Source of the DNA: Cupriavidus pauculus
Lineage (GTDB): Bacteria; Pseudomonadota; Gammaproteobacteria; Burkholderiales; Burkholderiaceae
Assembly (NCBI RefSeq): GCF_002858765.1
Contig: NZ_PJRP01000001.1
Coordinates: 188,414 to 252,413 of the forward strand
Direction of reading: 5' to 3'
Length of the DNA stretch: 64,000 bases
The translations under genes were made by a program, and so were the position numbers. Below, in pieces: positions 25,972-35,249 of the stretch. The notes under the pieces are model-generated. The model was not told the origin of the DNA. It did not search any database and was given only the letters and a program-made list of their open reading frames with translations. Position 1 is the first letter of the stretch; the number at the start of each line of letters is the position of its first letter.

Positions 25972-27147
25972 GTGCCGCCCCCGCCCATTGCATCCGCATC
26001 CCTGCCGGAACCGTCCTGCGTCACGCGCCGCCAGCTGCTGCTGGCAGGCGGGGCCATGGCCATGGGGTTGCCGGTGCTGGCCCAGCCTGTGCCGCGCGCG
26101 CCGGACGGTTATCCGGGCGATTACGCCGACGTCATTGCACGCGCGCAGCGCGAGGGCGGCGTCACGATCTACGCATCGACCGATCTGGAAGTGGTGCAGC
26201 CGCTGATCCGGGGCTTCGAGACGCGGTATCCCGGCGTGCACGTGCGCTACCAGGATCTCAACACGCTGGAGCTGCACGATCGCTTCCTGGCCGAGAGCGC
26301 GAGCATGGGGCCGGCCCCACCGAGCCGCGACGCCGCCTGCGCCGACGTGCTGTGGAGCACGGCCATGGACCTGCAGATCAAGCTCGTCAACGATGGCCAT
26401 GCCCAGCGTTACGACTCGCCCGAACGCCCTGGCTTGCCCAGCTGGGCGGTGTGGCGCGACGAAGCCTGGGGTACCACGTTCGAGCCGGCCGTCATCGTCT
26501 ACAACCGCAAGCATTTCGCGTCGGCACATGTGCCGGGCAGCCGCAGCGGCCTGGCGCGCCTGCTGCAGGAGCATGCGCCGCAGTGGCGCGGCAAGGTGGT
26601 GACGTACGACGTGGAGCGCTCGGGCGTGGGCTACCTGCTGGCGCAGCAGGACGCCCGCATGGGCAGTGAATTCTGGTACCTGGCGCAGGCGCTCGGGCGT
26701 GCCCAGGTGCAACTGTCGGCGTCCACGGCCGACATGGTCGAGCGTATTGCCAGTGGGGAACTGGTGCTGGGATACAACCTGCTGGGGTCGTACGCGCTGT
26801 CGCTGATGGAGCGCGGCGCCGGTATCGGCGTGATTGCGCCGCGCGACTACACGCTGGTGATGTCGCGCGTGGCGTTTATCGCGCGCCGTGCGCCGCGGCC
26901 CAATGCCGCCCGGCTATGGCTGGATTACCTGTTGTCGCGCGAGGGCCAGGCGCTGCTGGGGCAGTCCACGTCGCAGCTCTATACCATCCGCACCGATACC
27001 GACAGCGCGCATACGGCCAATGCCCTGGCCGAGCGGCTCGGCTACGCGCTCAAGCCGATCAGCGTGGGGCCCGGCCTGCTGGCCGCGCAGGACGCCTTGC
27101 GCAAGAAAGCCTTCCTCGCGCGCTGGCGCCAGGCGCTCAAGGGTTGA
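25972..27147 (+). CDS. Extracellular solute-binding protein, no transporter adjacent
   Basis: This 391-residue periplasmic protein resembles iron- or phosphoglycerate-type binding proteins of ABC systems (VTIYASTDLEVVQPLIRGFE, FEPAVIVYNRKHFA, RLWLDYLLSREGQALLGQS). The leader has a twin-arginine-like VTRRQLLLAGGAMAMGLPVLA, so export may use Tat. The GTG at 25972 is the most sensible start for this leader but lacks a ribosome site; a GTG at 25861 is also in frame. No permease or ATPase gene is adjacent. Divergence from the TctDE-like pair is like the PgtC arrangement, where the binding protein is a co-sensor. Ligand unknown. Confidence 0.78.
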   Translation: MPPPPIASASLPEPSCVTRRQLLLAGGAMAMGLPVLAQPVPRAPDGYPGDYADVIARAQREGGVTIYASTDLEVVQPLIRGFETRYPGVHVRYQDLNTLELHDRFLAESASMGPAPPSRDAACADVLWSTAMDLQIKLVNDGHAQRYDSPERPGLPSWAVWRDEAWGTTFEPAVIVYNRKHFASAHVPGSRSGLARLLQEHAPQWRGKVVTYDVERSGVGYLLAQQDARMGSEFWYLAQALGRAQVQLSASTADMVERIASGELVLGYNLLGSYALSLMERGAGIGVIAPRDYTLVMSRVAFIARRAPRPNAARLWLDYLLSREGQALLGQSTSQLYTIRTDTDSAHTANALAERLGYALKPISVGPGLLAAQDALRKKAFLARWRQALKG

Positions 27148-27216
27148 GTCGGGCTGGGTCGGATTGTGTCGGCTGAATCGACTGGATTGGCGGCCGGCTG
27201 AAGCCGGCGCCAGACG

Positions 27217-27930
27217 CTATTCGGCCACGACCTGCGGCTGGCGCTCGCACAGTGCCGCCATTTCCTGGTCCAGCGGCGCCATCGGGCGCGGCACATAGCC
27301 CACGCGCAATGCCGGCGACAGGCGCAGCGTGTCGATGAAGGTGTCCGCCAGGCGCTCGGCCTCGCGGCTCAGATCGAAATCGGTGGGGGAAAACAGCCAG
27401 TGGGCCAGCACGCCGCCGATCGCGGCGTGGAATGCCATCACGGCCAGATCGAGGTCCAGGTCCGCCGGCAACTGGTTGCGTTCCATGGCCAGGCGCAGGT
27501 GCTCGCGCATCTTGACCGTGCCGTCCTGGTGCGACGCCCGCTGGCGTTCAAAGATGGCGCCGTTGTCCTCCACCATCTCGCACTTGTGGAAGATGATCTC
27601 GAAGACGCGGCGCCACTGCGGATTGGTGACGGTCTGGCGGAACACGAACGCACAGATATCGCGGATGCCGCCGAGCGGGTCTTCCTGCAGCGCAAGCCGC
27701 TCGGGCGCGCACAGCGCTTCCACGGGCAGGTTCACGCGGTCGGCCATGGCGGCGAACACGTCGCTCTTGTTCTTGAAGTGCCAGTAGATCGCGCCGCGCG
27801 TGACGCCTGCCGCCTCGGCAATGTCGGCCAGCGACGGGCGTGCCACGCCACGGGCGTGAAACACGGCCTCCGCCGCATCCAGAATCCGGTTGCGCGTCTC
27901 GAGCGCTTCTTCCTTGGTACGTCTGACCAT
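27217..27930 (-). CDS. TetR/AcrR-family repressor of the RND operon
   Basis: This 237-residue repressor is of the AcrR/TtgR type. MVRRTKEEALETRNRILDAA is the subgroup's opening, followed by the helix-turn-helix (SLADIAEAAGVTRGAIYWHF). The C-terminal domain (FEIIFHKCEMVEDNGAIFER) matches the drug-binding part of the same subgroup. The start at 27930 abuts a GAGGAA site. The gene is divergent from the adaptor gene at 28362, and an operator of AcrR type lies between at 28143-28166. It should repress the pump until it binds an antibiotic, solvent or phenolic compound. Confidence 0.92.
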   Translation of the reverse strand: MVRRTKEEALETRNRILDAAEAVFHARGVARPSLADIAEAAGVTRGAIYWHFKNKSDVFAAMADRVNLPVEALCAPERLALQEDPLGGIRDICAFVFRQTVTNPQWRRVFEIIFHKCEMVEDNGAIFERQRASHQDGTVKMREHLRLAMERNQLPADLDLDLAVMAFHAAIGGVLAHWLFSPTDFDLSREAERLADTFIDTLRLSPALRVGYVPRPMAPLDQEMAALCERQPQVVAE

Positions 27931-28141
27931 TTCCTCTTTGCCCGGGGCCAGTGGGCGGCCATCCGGGTCTCCTGATCCCTGGCGCACGTGCGCCGAAGGG
28001 CTTCTCTTCCAAAAATTGCTCAATCGCACCGGCGGCCGCATCGTACCTTGAATGGAACAATCGTGCTCACAGGCGCGGAACATTCCAATGCACACAACAG
28101 GTGCCATGTGTTGCGAACAGCGCTAAATTCGTAACCGGGAC

Positions 28142-28170
28142 TTACATACATGCGCGAATGTATCTATACT
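28142..28170 (+). promoter_or_regulatory. Promoter and AcrR-type operator of the RND operon
   Basis: The promoter has -35 TTACAT (28142-28147), 17 bases, and -10 TATACT (28165-28170). A 24-base two-fold site (28143-28166) covers the same bases: arm TACATACAT, four bases, then GAATGTATCTA; its inner arms ATACAT and ATGTAT are perfect. This closely follows the AcrR operator known upstream of acrAB in enterobacteria (from memory). A repressor bound here would shut RNA polymerase out. The remaining 190 bases down to the adaptor gene show no further gene. Confidence 0.75.
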
Positions 28171-28361
28171 ACTCCCCTGTCCGGACTTCGGCCAAGCCGT
28201 TTTTTTGCCCGGTTGCGGTGACCAGTCACCCGCTCGCCTTGGGTCTGTTTGACTCAGGCATCACTTTTTAGCCGCCGCGCCCCGCCCCCGGGGCGCGCCT
28301 GCTTCCAGCTCCACGTTGGGGGCGTCGCGGCGGATCTCAAATTTTCATCATGGGGTTATCG

Positions 28362-29621
28362 ATGAGGAAGTCCCAACGTATCCGTAGCGCAGCTGTCGCT
28401 GCCGCCGTCACTGCCGCTGCCCTGGCGCTGTCCGCCTGTGGCCAGAAGGCAGCCCAGGGCGGCGCGATGCCGCCGCCGGAAGTGGGTGTGGTCACCGTCA
28501 CGCCGTCTGCCGTTGCCGTTGTCAATGAATTGCCGGGTCGTCTCGAAGGCGTACGCACGGCCGAAGTGCGTGCGCGCGTCGAAGGCATTGTCCTGTCGCG
28601 CAATTACACCGAAGGTGGCGAGGTCAAGGCCGGCCAGGTGCTGTTCCGCATCGATCCCGCCCCGTACCAGGCGCAGCTGGCCTCGGCCAAGGCGCAGCTG
28701 GAGCGCGCCGAAGCCAATGCGGTCTCCGCGCGCCAGAAGGCGGAGCGCTACAAGCCGCTGGTGGCCGTGAACGCGGTCAGCAAGCAGGAATATGACGAAG
28801 CCGTGGCCGCCGCTGGCCAGGCCAATGCCGACATCGCCGCCGCCAAGGCCGCCGTCACCACGGCCCAGATCAACCTGGGCTACACCACGGTGACGTCGCC
28901 GATCTCCGGCCGCGTGGGCCGGGCCCAGGTGACCGAAGGTGCGCTGGTCGGCAAGGGCGAAGCCACCAAGCTGACCACCGTCGAGCAGGTCGATCCGATC
29001 TGGGTGACCTTCACCCAGCCCGCTTCGGAAGTGGCGCGCCTGCGTGCCGCCATCGAGTCGGGCAAGGTCAAGGGCGTGAACGGCGGCGCCAAGGTGCATC
29101 TGTATCCGGAAGCCGGCGACAAGGAATACGCCGCCACGGGCAAGCTGCTGTTCTCGGACATGACCGTCGATCCGACGACCGGCGCCATCACACTGCGGGC
29201 CGAATTCCCGAACCCGAAGCGTGAACTGCTGTCGGGCACGTTCGTGCGCGTGAAGATCGAGCAGGGTGTCGACGAGAACGCGCTGACCGTGCCGCAACGC
29301 GCACTGATCCGCAGTGCCCAGGGCGCCAGCGTGCTGGTGGTGGGCACCGACGGCAACGTGGCCGCGCTGCCGGTCAAGGCGCCGCAGGCCATTGGCGACC
29401 GCTGGGTCGTGACCGAAGGCCTGAAGGGCGGTGAAAAGGTGATCGTGGAAGGCCTGCAGAAGGTGCGCCCGGGCGCACCGGCCAAGGCCGTGCCGTTCCA
29501 GGCCCCGAAGACCGCCGATGCTCCGGCATCGGCGCCGGCCGCCACCGCGCAGGGCGACAAGCCCGCCGCGGGCGGCAAGGACGCCAAGGCTGACGACAAG
29601 TCGGCCGCCAAGCAAGGCTGA
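28362..29621 (+). CDS. RND efflux adaptor lipoprotein, AcrA/MexA-like
   Basis: This 419-residue periplasmic adaptor is lipid-anchored: the lipobox LALSAC ends at cysteine 26. The domains follow the family order: the lipoyl half GRLEGVRTAEVRARVEGIVL, a helical hairpin (AQLASAKAQLERAEANAV), the second lipoyl half, a beta-barrel (ATGKLLFSDMTVDPTTGAI), a membrane-proximal domain and a lysine/alanine-rich tail. The start at 28362 is chosen for a normal lipoprotein leader; an in-frame ATG at 28350 has no better ribosome site. It is first gene of a three-gene tripartite pump operon under the promoter at 28142. Confidence 0.93.
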   Translation: MRKSQRIRSAAVAAAVTAAALALSACGQKAAQGGAMPPPEVGVVTVTPSAVAVVNELPGRLEGVRTAEVRARVEGIVLSRNYTEGGEVKAGQVLFRIDPAPYQAQLASAKAQLERAEANAVSARQKAERYKPLVAVNAVSKQEYDEAVAAAGQANADIAAAKAAVTTAQINLGYTTVTSPISGRVGRAQVTEGALVGKGEATKLTTVEQVDPIWVTFTQPASEVARLRAAIESGKVKGVNGGAKVHLYPEAGDKEYAATGKLLFSDMTVDPTTGAITLRAEFPNPKRELLSGTFVRVKIEQGVDENALTVPQRALIRSAQGASVLVVGTDGNVAALPVKAPQAIGDRWVVTEGLKGGEKVIVEGLQKVRPGAPAKAVPFQAPKTADAPASAPAATAQGDKPAAGGKDAKADDKSAAKQG

Positions 29622-29660
29622 TCGGGCCTTCGACCAAAGCCATAAAAGGGAGCCAGTTTC

Positions 29661-32600
29661 ATGGCGAAGTTTTTTATCGACCGGCCGGTGTTCGCGTGGG
29701 TACTCGCGTTGATCATCGTGCTGGGCGGTCTGTTGTCGATCGTGCAGCTTCCGATCGCGCAGTACCCCAATATCGCCCCGCCGATCATCACGGTGACCAC
29801 CACCTACCCCGGTGCGTCGGCCAAGACGATCGAGGACTCGGTGATTACGCCGATCGAGCAGGAGCTCAACGGCGCACCCAACCTGCTCTACTACGAATCG
29901 CAAAGTGAATCGTCGGGGCTGGCCACGATCAACATCTCGTTCGCGCCGGGCTCGAACGCCGACCTGAACTCGGTGGAAGTGCAGAACCGCCTGAAGCGCG
30001 TGGAAGCGCGTCTGCCGGCGGAGGTGCGCCAACAGGGCGTGCGGGTCGACAAGGCCGGCAACAACTACATGATGTTCATCACGGTCTCGTCGAAGTCGGG
30101 TAAATCCGACGCGATCGAGCTCGGCAACTTCGTGTCGGCGCAGGTGGTGGATTCGATCCGCCGCGTGCCCGGCGTGGGTGCCGCCGACCTGTTCGGCACC
30201 GAGTACGCGATGCGGATCTGGCTCGATCCGGCCAAGCTGACGGGTTACAACCTGACGCCGCTGGATGTGACGGCCGCCGTGTCGGAGCAGAACATCCAGG
30301 TGGCCGTGGGCGAACTCGGCGGCACGCCGTCGCCGCGCGGCACCGAGCTTAACGCCACGGTCAGTACCGAAAGCCGGCTGACCACGCCCGAGCAGTTCGC
30401 CAACGTCCTGCTGCGCGTGAATCCGGACGGCTCGTCGGTGCGCATCAAGGACGTGGGCAGCGTTGAGCTGGGCGGCGCCGACTATTCGACGCTGGCACGC
30501 ATCAACGGCAAGCCGGCATCGGCCATTGCCATCAAGCTGTCGCCCACGGGCAATGCGCTGGCCACGGCCACCGCCGTGCGCGCCAAGATGGAAGAGCTGC
30601 AGCGCTTCTTCCCGCCCGACTACGAGTTCAGCGTTCCCTACGACACGTCCGCGTTCGTGAAGATCTCGATCGAGGAAGTGGTCAAGACGCTGCTAGAAGC
30701 CGTGGTGCTGGTGTTCCTGGTGATGTACCTGTTCCTGCAGAACTTCCGGGCCACGCTGATCCCCACGCTGGTGGTGCCGGTGGCGCTGCTGGGTACGTTC
30801 GGCGCCATGCTGGCGTTCGGCTTCTCGATCAACGTGCTGACCATGTTCGGCATGGTGCTGGCCATCGGTATCCTGGTGGACGATGCCATCGTGGTGGTCG
30901 AGAACGTCGAGCGAATCATGAGCGAGGAAGGTCTCTCGCCACGCGAGGCGACCCGCAAGGCCATGGGCCAGATCACGGGCGCCATCGTCGGCATCACGCT
31001 GGTGCTGACCGCCGTGTTCATCCCGATGGCGTTCTTCTCGGGTTCGGTCGGCAACATCTACCGCCAGTTCTCGCTGTCGCTGATCTCGTCGATGGTGTTT
31101 TCGGCCATCCTGGCGCTGACGCTGACGCCGGCCCTGTGCGCGACGCTGCTCAAGCCGGTGGAGGCAGGCCATCACCACGAGCGCAAGGGCTTCTTCGGCT
31201 GGTTCAACCGGACGTTCGCCACGGCGTCGACCGGCTACCAGGGCATCGTGGCGCGCATCCTCAAGCGCTCGGGCCGCTACCTGATCGTCTACGCGGTGAT
31301 CATCGCCGGCGTGGTGCTGCTGTTCCAGCGCCTGCCGTCGTCGTTCCTGCCTGACGAAGATCAGGGCTACATGATCACGGTCGTGCAACTGCCCACGGGC
31401 GCCACGCAAGAGCGCACGATCGGTGTGCTCAAGCAGATCGAGGACTACTACCTACAGAAAGAATCGAAGGTGGTGGACCAGATGATCACGGTGGCCGGCT
31501 TCTCGTTCTTCGGCCGTGGCCAGAACGGCGGTATCGCGTTCGTGCGCCTGAAGGACTGGAAGGAGCGTCCGGGTGCCGACCAGACCGCGCAGGCGCTGGT
31601 GGGCCGTGCGTTCGGCGCGCTGTCGTTCATCAAGGACGCGATCATCTTCCCGCTGAACCCGCCTGCCATTTCGGAGCTGGGCAACTCGTCGGGCTTTGAC
31701 TTCCGCCTGCAGGACCGTACCGGCCAGGGCCACGCCAAGCTGATGGAAGCACGCAACATGATGCTCGGCATGGCGGCACAGTCGCCGGCCCTGGTGGGCG
31801 TGCGTCCGGAAGGCCAGGAAGACGCGCCGCAGCTGCGCATCGACATCGACCGCGAGAAGGCGCGTGCGCTGGGCGTGGCGGTGGCGGACATCAACCAGAC
31901 GCTGTCGATCTCCTTCGGCTCCTCGTATGTGAATGACTTCATCTACGAAGGCCGCGTACGCCGCGTGATCGTGCAGGCGCAGGGGGCTGACCGCCTGCTG
32001 CCCGACGATCTTGGCAAGCTGCGCGTGCGCAACGCCAACGGCGACATGGTGGCGTTCTCGGCGTTCTCCACGTCGCAGTGGGTGATGGGTTCGCCGCGCC
32101 TGGAGCGCTACAACGGCATGCCGGCGGTGAAGCTGGCGGGTCAGGCCGCGCCGGGCAAGTCCACCGGCGAGGCGATGCGCGTGATGGAAGAGAACTTCGC
32201 CAAGCTGCCGCCGGGCTTCGGCTTCGAGTGGTCGGGCCAGTCGTATGAAGAACGCTTGGCCGGATCGCAGGAACCGATCCTCTACACGCTGTCGCTGGTC
32301 ATCGTGTTCCTGTGTCTGGCCGCCCTCTACGAGAGCTGGTCGATCCCGGTGTCGGTGCTGCTGGTGGTGCCGCTGGGCGTGATCGGCGCACTGCTGGGCG
32401 TGACGCTGCGCGGCCTGCCCAACGACGTGTACTTCAAGGTGGGCCTGATCGCCACGATCGGCCTGTCGGCGAAGAACGCCATCCTGATCGTGGAATTCGC
32501 CAAGGACCTGCAGGCGCAGGGCCGTAGCCTGGTCGATGCCACGCTGGAAGCGGTGCACCTGCGGTTCCGCCCGATCCTGATGACGTCGATGGCGTTCATC

Positions 32601-32816
32601 CTGGGCGTGCTGCCGCTGGCCATCTCCACGGGTGCCGGCTCGGGCAGCCAGCGCGCCATCGGTACGGGCGTAATGGGCGGCATGATCACGGCAACGGTAC
32701 TGGCCATCTTCCTGGTGCCGGTATTCTTTGTGGTGGTGCGCAGCCGGTTCAAGGGCAGCAAGGCACAGCACGAACGTGAGCAGGCGCGCCTGGAAAGCAG
32801 CCAGAAGGAAATCTGA
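29661..32816 (+). CDS. RND multidrug efflux permease, AcrB/MexB-like
   Basis: This 1051-residue proton/drug antiporter is full length for the HAE-1 group. It opens with [20 protein letters not shown]. The proton-relay aspartates are in [20 protein letters not shown] and the lysine is in [16 protein letters not shown]. Porter-domain landmarks include [11 protein letters not shown], the [17 protein letters not shown] loop of the drug-binding region, and [15 protein letters not shown]. It extrudes a broad set of antibiotics, solvents or detergents by analogy with AcrB and MexB. The adaptor gene ends 39 bases upstream and the channel gene begins two bases after its stop. Confidence 0.95.
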   Translation: MAKFFIDRPVFAWVLALIIVLGGLLSIVQLPIAQYPNIAPPIITVTTTYPGASAKTIEDSVITPIEQELNGAPNLLYYESQSESSGLATINISFAPGSNADLNSVEVQNRLKRVEARLPAEVRQQGVRVDKAGNNYMMFITVSSKSGKSDAIELGNFVSAQVVDSIRRVPGVGAADLFGTEYAMRIWLDPAKLTGYNLTPLDVTAAVSEQNIQVAVGELGGTPSPRGTELNATVSTESRLTTPEQFANVLLRVNPDGSSVRIKDVGSVELGGADYSTLARINGKPASAIAIKLSPTGNALATATAVRAKMEELQRFFPPDYEFSVPYDTSAFVKISIEEVVKTLLEAVVLVFLVMYLFLQNFRATLIPTLVVPVALLGTFGAMLAFGFSINVLTMFGMVLAIGILVDDAIVVVENVERIMSEEGLSPREATRKAMGQITGAIVGITLVLTAVFIPMAFFSGSVGNIYRQFSLSLISSMVFSAILALTLTPALCATLLKPVEAGHHHERKGFFGWFNRTFATASTGYQGIVARILKRSGRYLIVYAVIIAGVVLLFQRLPSSFLPDEDQGYMITVVQLPTGATQERTIGVLKQIEDYYLQKESKVVDQMITVAGFSFFGRGQNGGIAFVRLKDWKERPGADQTAQALVGRAFGALSFIKDAIIFPLNPPAISELGNSSGFDFRLQDRTGQGHAKLMEARNMMLGMAAQSPALVGVRPEGQEDAPQLRIDIDREKARALGVAVADINQTLSISFGSSYVNDFIYEGRVRRVIVQAQGADRLLPDDLGKLRVRNANGDMVAFSAFSTSQWVMGSPRLERYNGMPAVKLAGQAAPGKSTGEAMRVMEENFAKLPPGFGFEWSGQSYEERLAGSQEPILYTLSLVIVFLCLAALYESWSIPVSVLLVVPLGVIGALLGVTLRGLPNDVYFKVGLIATIGLSAKNAILIVEFAKDLQAQGRSLVDATLEAVHLRFRPILMTSMAFILGVLPLAISTGAGSGSQRAIGTGVMGGMITATVLAIFLVPVFFVVVRSRFKGSKAQHEREQARLESSQKEI

Positions 32817-32818
32817 CA

Positions 32819-34297
32819 ATGACCAAGACTTTGACCACATTGCTGCTGGTGGCCGGGGTGATGAGCGGCTGCACGCTGGCGCCGCACTATGACCGCCCCG
32901 CCGCCCCCGTGGCAGGCAGCTATCCGGCCGCGCCGGAAGGCTATGCCACGGCCGAGGTGAAGAGCGGCGAAACGCGCCGCGCCACCGATATTGGCTGGCG
33001 CGAGTTCTTCACCGATCCGCGTCTGCAAACGCTGATTGCCACGTCGTTGGAAAACAACCGCGACCTGCGCACGGCCGCGCTGCGGATCGAGGAAGCGCGT
33101 GCGCAGTACCAGATCCAGCGCGCCGACCTGCTGCCGACCGTGAACGGCAACGCGAGCTTCCAGCGCGGGCGTTTCTCGGGGACGACCTCGGGCGTCTCCC
33201 AGTCGTTCACCGGCAACATCTACCAGGTGGGCCTGTCGGTGACGCAGTGGGAGCTCGACTTCTTCGGCCGCGTACGCAGCCTGTCGAATGCGGCGCTGGC
33301 GCAGTACTTCTCCACCGAGGAGGCGCACCGCGCCGCCTATATCTCGCTGGTCTCGGAAGTCGCCAAGGCCTATCTGGCCGAACGCGCCGCCGCCGAACAG
33401 TACGACCTGGCACGCGAGACGCTGGAGGCGCGCCAAAGCACGTACGAGCTGTCGAAGAAGCGCTTCGATGCGGGCGCTACCTCGGCGCTGGACCTGCGCG
33501 ACAACGAATCGCTGGTGGCCCAGGCCCGTGTCTCCGCCGCGCAGCTGGCGCGCCAGCGTGCGCAGGCGCAGAACGCGCTTGAAGTGCTGGTGGGCAAGCC
33601 CATCGCCGGGATTCCCAACCTGCCGGCGCCGATGCGCCTGTCTGACGAGCACATCATCAGCGATATTCCCGAGGGCCTGCCCTCGGAACTGCTGACGCAG
33701 CGTCCGGATATCCGCCAGGCCGAACAGGCGCTGCTGTCTGCCAACGCGAACATCGGGGCGGCCCGCGCGGCCTTCTTCCCGCGGATCACGATGACGGCCA
33801 GCGCCGGCAACATCAGCACGTCGTTCACCAACCTGTTCGATCACGGCGCCGGCGTGTGGTCGTTCTCGCCGCAACTGGTGCTGCCGATCTTCGACTACGG
33901 CCGCAACCTGTCGAACCTGGACCTGGCCAACGTGCGCAAGAACATCCAGGTCGCCAACTACGAGAAGACGATCCAGACCGCGTTTGCCGAAGTGGCCGAT
34001 GCACTGGTGGCGCGCGGCACGCTCGAAGAGCAGGTGGCGGGCCAGGAGCAGCAACGCAATGCCGAAGCTGCGCGCTACGAGTTGTCGCGCCTGCGTTTCC
34101 GCAGCGGCGTGGCCAGCTACCTCGACGAACTCGATGCACAGCGCCAGCTGTTCTCGGCCGAGCAGGCACTGGTGCAGGCACGCCAGCTGCGTCTGACCAA
34201 CGCGATCGATCTGTACCGCGCGCTGGGTGGTGGACTGAACGAAACCGGAACGGTGGCCCAGGCGGCGCCGCAACCGGCGGCGCAGACCACGCAGTAA
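32819..34297 (+). CDS. OprM-like outer-membrane efflux channel lipoprotein
   Basis: This 492-residue outer-membrane factor belongs to the NodT/OprM lipoprotein group. The lipobox MSGC places the modified cysteine at position 18. Two repeats of helical barrel and beta-barrel follow, with typical segments DIGWREFFTDPRLQTLIATS, NRDLRTAALRIEEARAQYQ, LPSELLTQRPDIRQAEQALL and GVASYLDELDAQRQLFSAEQ. It is the third gene of the operon and would supply the trimeric exit duct for the AcrB-like pump; it could also serve the channel-less pump at 10.7-15.2 kb. The operon ends at the hairpin at 34327. Confidence 0.95.
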   Translation: MTKTLTTLLLVAGVMSGCTLAPHYDRPAAPVAGSYPAAPEGYATAEVKSGETRRATDIGWREFFTDPRLQTLIATSLENNRDLRTAALRIEEARAQYQIQRADLLPTVNGNASFQRGRFSGTTSGVSQSFTGNIYQVGLSVTQWELDFFGRVRSLSNAALAQYFSTEEAHRAAYISLVSEVAKAYLAERAAAEQYDLARETLEARQSTYELSKKRFDAGATSALDLRDNESLVAQARVSAAQLARQRAQAQNALEVLVGKPIAGIPNLPAPMRLSDEHIISDIPEGLPSELLTQRPDIRQAEQALLSANANIGAARAAFFPRITMTASAGNISTSFTNLFDHGAGVWSFSPQLVLPIFDYGRNLSNLDLANVRKNIQVANYEKTIQTAFAEVADALVARGTLEEQVAGQEQQRNAEAARYELSRLRFRSGVASYLDELDAQRQLFSAEQALVQARQLRLTNAIDLYRALGGGLNETGTVAQAAPQPAAQTTQ

Positions 34298-34320
34298 CGC
34301 ATCCAGCCGGAAGCGGAAGA

Positions 34321-34355
34321 AAAAAAGGCGAGGCCGTGATGGCCTCGCCTTTTTT
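34321..34355. terminator. Bidirectional terminator after the tripartite pump operon
   Basis: GGCGAGGCC (34327-34335) and GGCCTCGCC (34341-34349) form a perfect nine-base stem with a five-base loop. Six A precede and six T follow, so it works in both directions: for the pump operon and for the convergent OmpW gene. Confidence 0.88.
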
Positions 34356-34376
34356 CTTGCCCGTGTGAAGCGCCGT

Positions 34377-35228
34377 TCAGAACTTGTACGTCGCCGCCAG
34401 GAAGAACACCAGCGGATTGGGTCGCAGCGTGGTCTTCGACGTCGACAGCACGGTGCCGTCCGAGGCCTTGATTGTCATCGTCGATTCCGATTTCAGCGGA
34501 ATGTACGTCACGGCGCCGGTCACGCCCCAGTGCTCGTTGAAGTTGTACGTGCCGCCGATATTGAAGATCGGCGCCCACGACGACGAGGCATCGGCGCTGA
34601 CCGAAGTCTGCCCGGGGATGCCGGCCCCAGCGGCCAGGATGGCGCCAAGGTTGTTGTTGACCGACTGGGCGAACGCCGGATTTACCTTCACATCGGTGAA
34701 GAAGTTGTATGACACGCCAACGCCGACGAACGGCCGGAACGTCACGCCCGGCGAGCGGAAGTGATACTGCACCATGGCCGCCGGGCTCCACTGTCGTGCC
34801 TGAGTGATGATCGGATTCAGCGACGGATCGCTCAGGCTCTGACGGCCCAGGGCACCGGCTGGTCCGGGCGGAATCAGCTCGCCGTGGCCGTAGATCTTGA
34901 AGGTCGGCGGAATGCCGCCCACGGCGGTGACGGCGATGTGGTCGGTCACGAAATGGCTGAACGTCAGGCCCAGCGTGTCCGAGTTCGACGACGACAGGCC
35001 GCTGCCCGGCGCCGAGAACGACGAGGGCAGGCCGAGCGGATAGTTGATCGGCACATCCACGACGTTGGTGGTCAGCGGCCCGCTGGTGCCGAACGTCTGG
35101 ATATGGAACCAGCCGGCCGACACCACGTTGTCGCCCGCCTTCTGGGCGTGCGCGGGTGCGGCAAGGCACACGGCAAAGGCGCCCGCCACGGCAAGAAGGT
35201 GGTTCAGGGTGCGTCGTTCAATCTGCAT
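34377..35228 (-). CDS. OmpW-family outer-membrane protein
   Basis: This 283-residue outer-membrane beta-barrel has a signal peptide ending at APAHA (about residue 28) and OmpW-type strands: TFSHFVTDHIAVTAVGGIPP, FRPFVGVGVSYNFF, and a C-terminal VFFLAATYKF with the terminal phenylalanine. OmpW barrels have a hydrophobic lateral channel and are linked to entry of small apolar molecules. GGGGAGAC precedes the ATG. It is the last gene of a same-strand series with two DUF2957 lipoproteins and a DUF1571 protein, and so may form the entry route for the hydrophobic substrate of the nearby oxidation genes. Confidence 0.88.
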   Translation of the reverse strand: MQIERRTLNHLLAVAGAFAVCLAAPAHAQKAGDNVVSAGWFHIQTFGTSGPLTTNVVDVPINYPLGLPSSFSAPGSGLSSSNSDTLGLTFSHFVTDHIAVTAVGGIPPTFKIYGHGELIPPGPAGALGRQSLSDPSLNPIITQARQWSPAAMVQYHFRSPGVTFRPFVGVGVSYNFFTDVKVNPAFAQSVNNNLGAILAAGAGIPGQTSVSADASSSWAPIFNIGGTYNFNEHWGVTGAVTYIPLKSESTMTIKASDGTVLSTSKTTLRPNPLVFFLAATYKF

Positions 35229-35249
35229 CGTTTGTCTCCCCGGTTCTTG

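Noticed and set aside
27193..27208. Terminator between the binding-protein gene and the TetR gene
   Set aside because: GCCGGC-TGAA-GCCGGC is short and lacks T-runs; such hexamers are common by chance at this GC content.
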